Part shown: in pieces, positions 41,599 to 42,776 of the stretch
Layout: each line of letters begins with the position of its first letter
Position numbering within the stretch: the stretch's first letter is position 1
From: Chloroflexota bacterium
Lineage (GTDB): Bacteria; Chloroflexota; Anaerolineae; UBA4142
Assembly (NCBI GenBank): GCA_016223105.1
Contig: JACRPR010000066.1
Location: 1-42,776 of the forward strand
Direction of reading: 5' to 3'
Length of the DNA: 42,776 nucleotides
The notes under the pieces: model-generated
Told to the model about the DNA's origin: nothing
The model's database searches: none
Seen by the model: only the letters and a program-made list of their open reading frames with translations
Program-made: the position numbers and the translations under genes

Positions 41599-41632
41599 TG
41601 CCGCACAAATAAAAAAACACAAGGAGCAAACG

Positions 41633-42776
41633 ATGGCTGATCTTCGCGCTAAAGGATTCACGACGCGCGCGGTGCACGCGGGTGAACGCGTTCCGCCCGG
41701 CGATTTTATGCCGGTCGCGACACCGATTCATCCCAGCGTTGGATTCGTGTACGAAAGTATGGACGACCTCGACGCGATCTTTGCGACGACGCGACCGGGT
41801 TATGTGTACCCGCGTTATGGCAGTCCGACCGTCGCGGCATTTGAGGCGTTCGCCACCGGGATGGCGGCGATCCACGCCGCGTTGTTATCCGCCAGTGTGC
41901 GCGCCGGCGCGACGATTGTCGCCGCGCAAGATTTGTATGGCGCGACTACCGTGTTGATTGCGCGCTTGCTGAATGAACTTGGCGCGCGTGTTGAACTAGT
42001 TGATTGCACGGATCACAGCGCGGTTGAGCACGCGGTCGCGCAAACGCGCCCGGTTGTTTTGCTCGCCGAAACGATTTCGAATCCCCTGCTCAAAGTCGCG
42101 GACATCGCCGCGCTTGCGGCGATCGCGCAAAGGCACGGCGCGCAGTTGTTGATCGACAACACGTTCGCGTCGCCGTACTTGTGCAATCCGCTCTCGCTCG
42201 GCGCGGATTACGCGATCCACAGCGCGACGAAATATCTCGGCGGGCATGGCGATGTGATGGCGGGGGTTGTGATCACTTCAAAAGAGAATCGCGCGAAATT
42301 GTACGAGGTGAACAAACTAGTCGGCGGAACGCTCGGCGCGTTTGAAGCGTGGCTGGCGTTGCGCGGCTTGAAAACGTTGTCTCTGCGCGTGCGCCAACAA
42401 TGCGCGAACGCGCAAATGATTACCGAATGGTTGATCGCGCATCCGCGCATCGCGCGCGTCAATTATCCGGGATTGCGCGATCATCCGCAGAACGATCTCG
42501 CGCGCCAACAATTTGGCGCGCGCGGTTTCGGCGGCGTGTTATCATTTGAAATCCGCGACGCGGATCGCGCACAGACATTTCGATTTATGGAATCGCTCGA
42601 ATTGTGTCTCGCCGCGACGACACTCGGCGATATTTACACGCTCGTGCTTCATCCCGCGACCTCATCGCATCGTGCGTTGACGGCAGAGCAACGAAACCAG
42701 GTCGGCATCACCGAAGGATTGGTGCGCTTGTCGGTGGGGATTGAAGACGTGGAAGATATTCGCGCGGATCTCGCGC
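41633..42776 (+). CDS. Cys/Met-metabolism PLP enzyme (cystathionine gamma-synthase/lyase or methionine gamma-lyase type), 3'-partial
   Basis: The frame runs off the right edge after 381 codons, close to the full family length of about 390. ATG 41633 follows AAGGAG with 7 nt spacing. Motifs: FTTRAVHAGE, TPIHPSVGFVYES, YVYPRYGSPTVAAFEAF, FATGMAAIHAAL, VAAQDLYGATTVLI, ETISNPLLKVADI, LLIDNTFASPYLCNPL, and SATKYLGGHGDVMAG with the PLP lysine at K200. The C-terminus reads HPATSSHRALTAEQRNQVGI, followed by GLVRLSVGIEDVEDI, as in trans-sulfuration enzymes. It would act on sulfur amino acids such as cystathionine, O-acylhomoserine or methionine; sequence alone does not separate these. Divergent from the GT2 gene. 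Confidence 0.92.
   Translation, partial: MADLRAKGFTTRAVHAGERVPPGDFMPVATPIHPSVGFVYESMDDLDAIFATTRPGYVYPRYGSPTVAAFEAFATGMAAIHAALLSASVRAGATIVAAQDLYGATTVLIARLLNELGARVELVDCTDHSAVEHAVAQTRPVVLLAETISNPLLKVADIAALAAIAQRHGAQLLIDNTFASPYLCNPLSLGADYAIHSATKYLGGHGDVMAGVVITSKENRAKLYEVNKLVGGTLGAFEAWLALRGLKTLSLRVRQQCANAQMITEWLIAHPRIARVNYPGLRDHPQNDLARQQFGARGFGGVLSFEIRDADRAQTFRFMESLELCLAATTLGDIYTLVLHPATSSHRALTAEQRNQVGITEGLVRLSVGIEDVEDIRADLA

Overview
The window looks like a chromosomal segment of a bacterium of the Chloroflexota (Anaerolineae-like) type. This is inferred from the gene content: many large GT-C membrane proteins with C-terminal beta-sandwich modules, a PAS/GAF/HD-GYP sensor, LamG surface proteins and an RHS remnant. 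No rRNA or marker gene is present to confirm it. Almost all of the DNA is saturated with CGCG/GCGC, so long spurious ORFs appear on the opposite strands. The exception is about 2.6-3.76 kb, which is visibly poorer in these motifs. I saw no rRNA, tRNA, CRISPR array or complete transposon.

Layout. 1-2391: 3' part of a PAS-GAF-GAF-GAF-HD-GYP protein. 2.4-3.95 kb: degraded RHS locus, made of an RHS core tip fused to a PGRP-type amidase that is interrupted by an in-frame TAA, a small lipoprotein, and a second RHS scrap. 4.1-4.7 kb: short secreted protein. 4.77-12.35 kb (minus): FIST-domain protein, two GT-C membrane proteins (one split by a frameshift) and a YfhO-like protein. 12.4 kb: divergent promoter pair. 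12.5-17.0 kb (plus): GT-C protein, GNAT acetyltransferase, DegT-type aminotransferase and a UDP-galactopyranose-mutase/protoporphyrinogen-oxidase-like flavoprotein. 17.1-20.8 kb (minus): two related LamG surface proteins. 21.2-36.75 kb (minus): seven very large membrane-protein genes, each overlapping the next by 1-8 nt, forming one putative 15.6-kb operon. 36.9-41.5 kb (minus): polyprenyl-phosphate-sugar-synthase-like GT2, a thioredoxin-like lipoprotein with UGA at the first active-site Cys position, a radical SAM/SPASM enzyme, DUF2283 and PBECR-like small proteins, a frameshifted HicB and a second GT2. 41.6 kb to the end (plus): a Cys/Met-metabolism PLP enzyme.

How the genes may work together (inference). 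A GT2 enzyme would charge a polyprenyl phosphate. The GT-C proteins would transfer that sugar outside the membrane, and their repeated beta-sandwich modules would face the extracytoplasmic side. The aminotransferase, acetyltransferase and flavoprotein could supply a modified sugar. The likely output is an extracellular glycan or glycosylated surface proteins, possibly including the LamG proteins.

Most notable: (1) a candidate selenoprotein with W-UGA-T-T-C in place of the usual WCxxC; (2) thirteen copies of one beta-sandwich module spread over eight GT-C proteins; (3) many exact 7-bp tandem repeats, mostly lying in frame inside the membrane-protein genes and encoding recurrent peptides; (4) an RHS toxin-tip relic with a candidate immunity lipoprotein; (5) two clear single-base frameshifts at homopolymers, which may be real decay or sequencing error.
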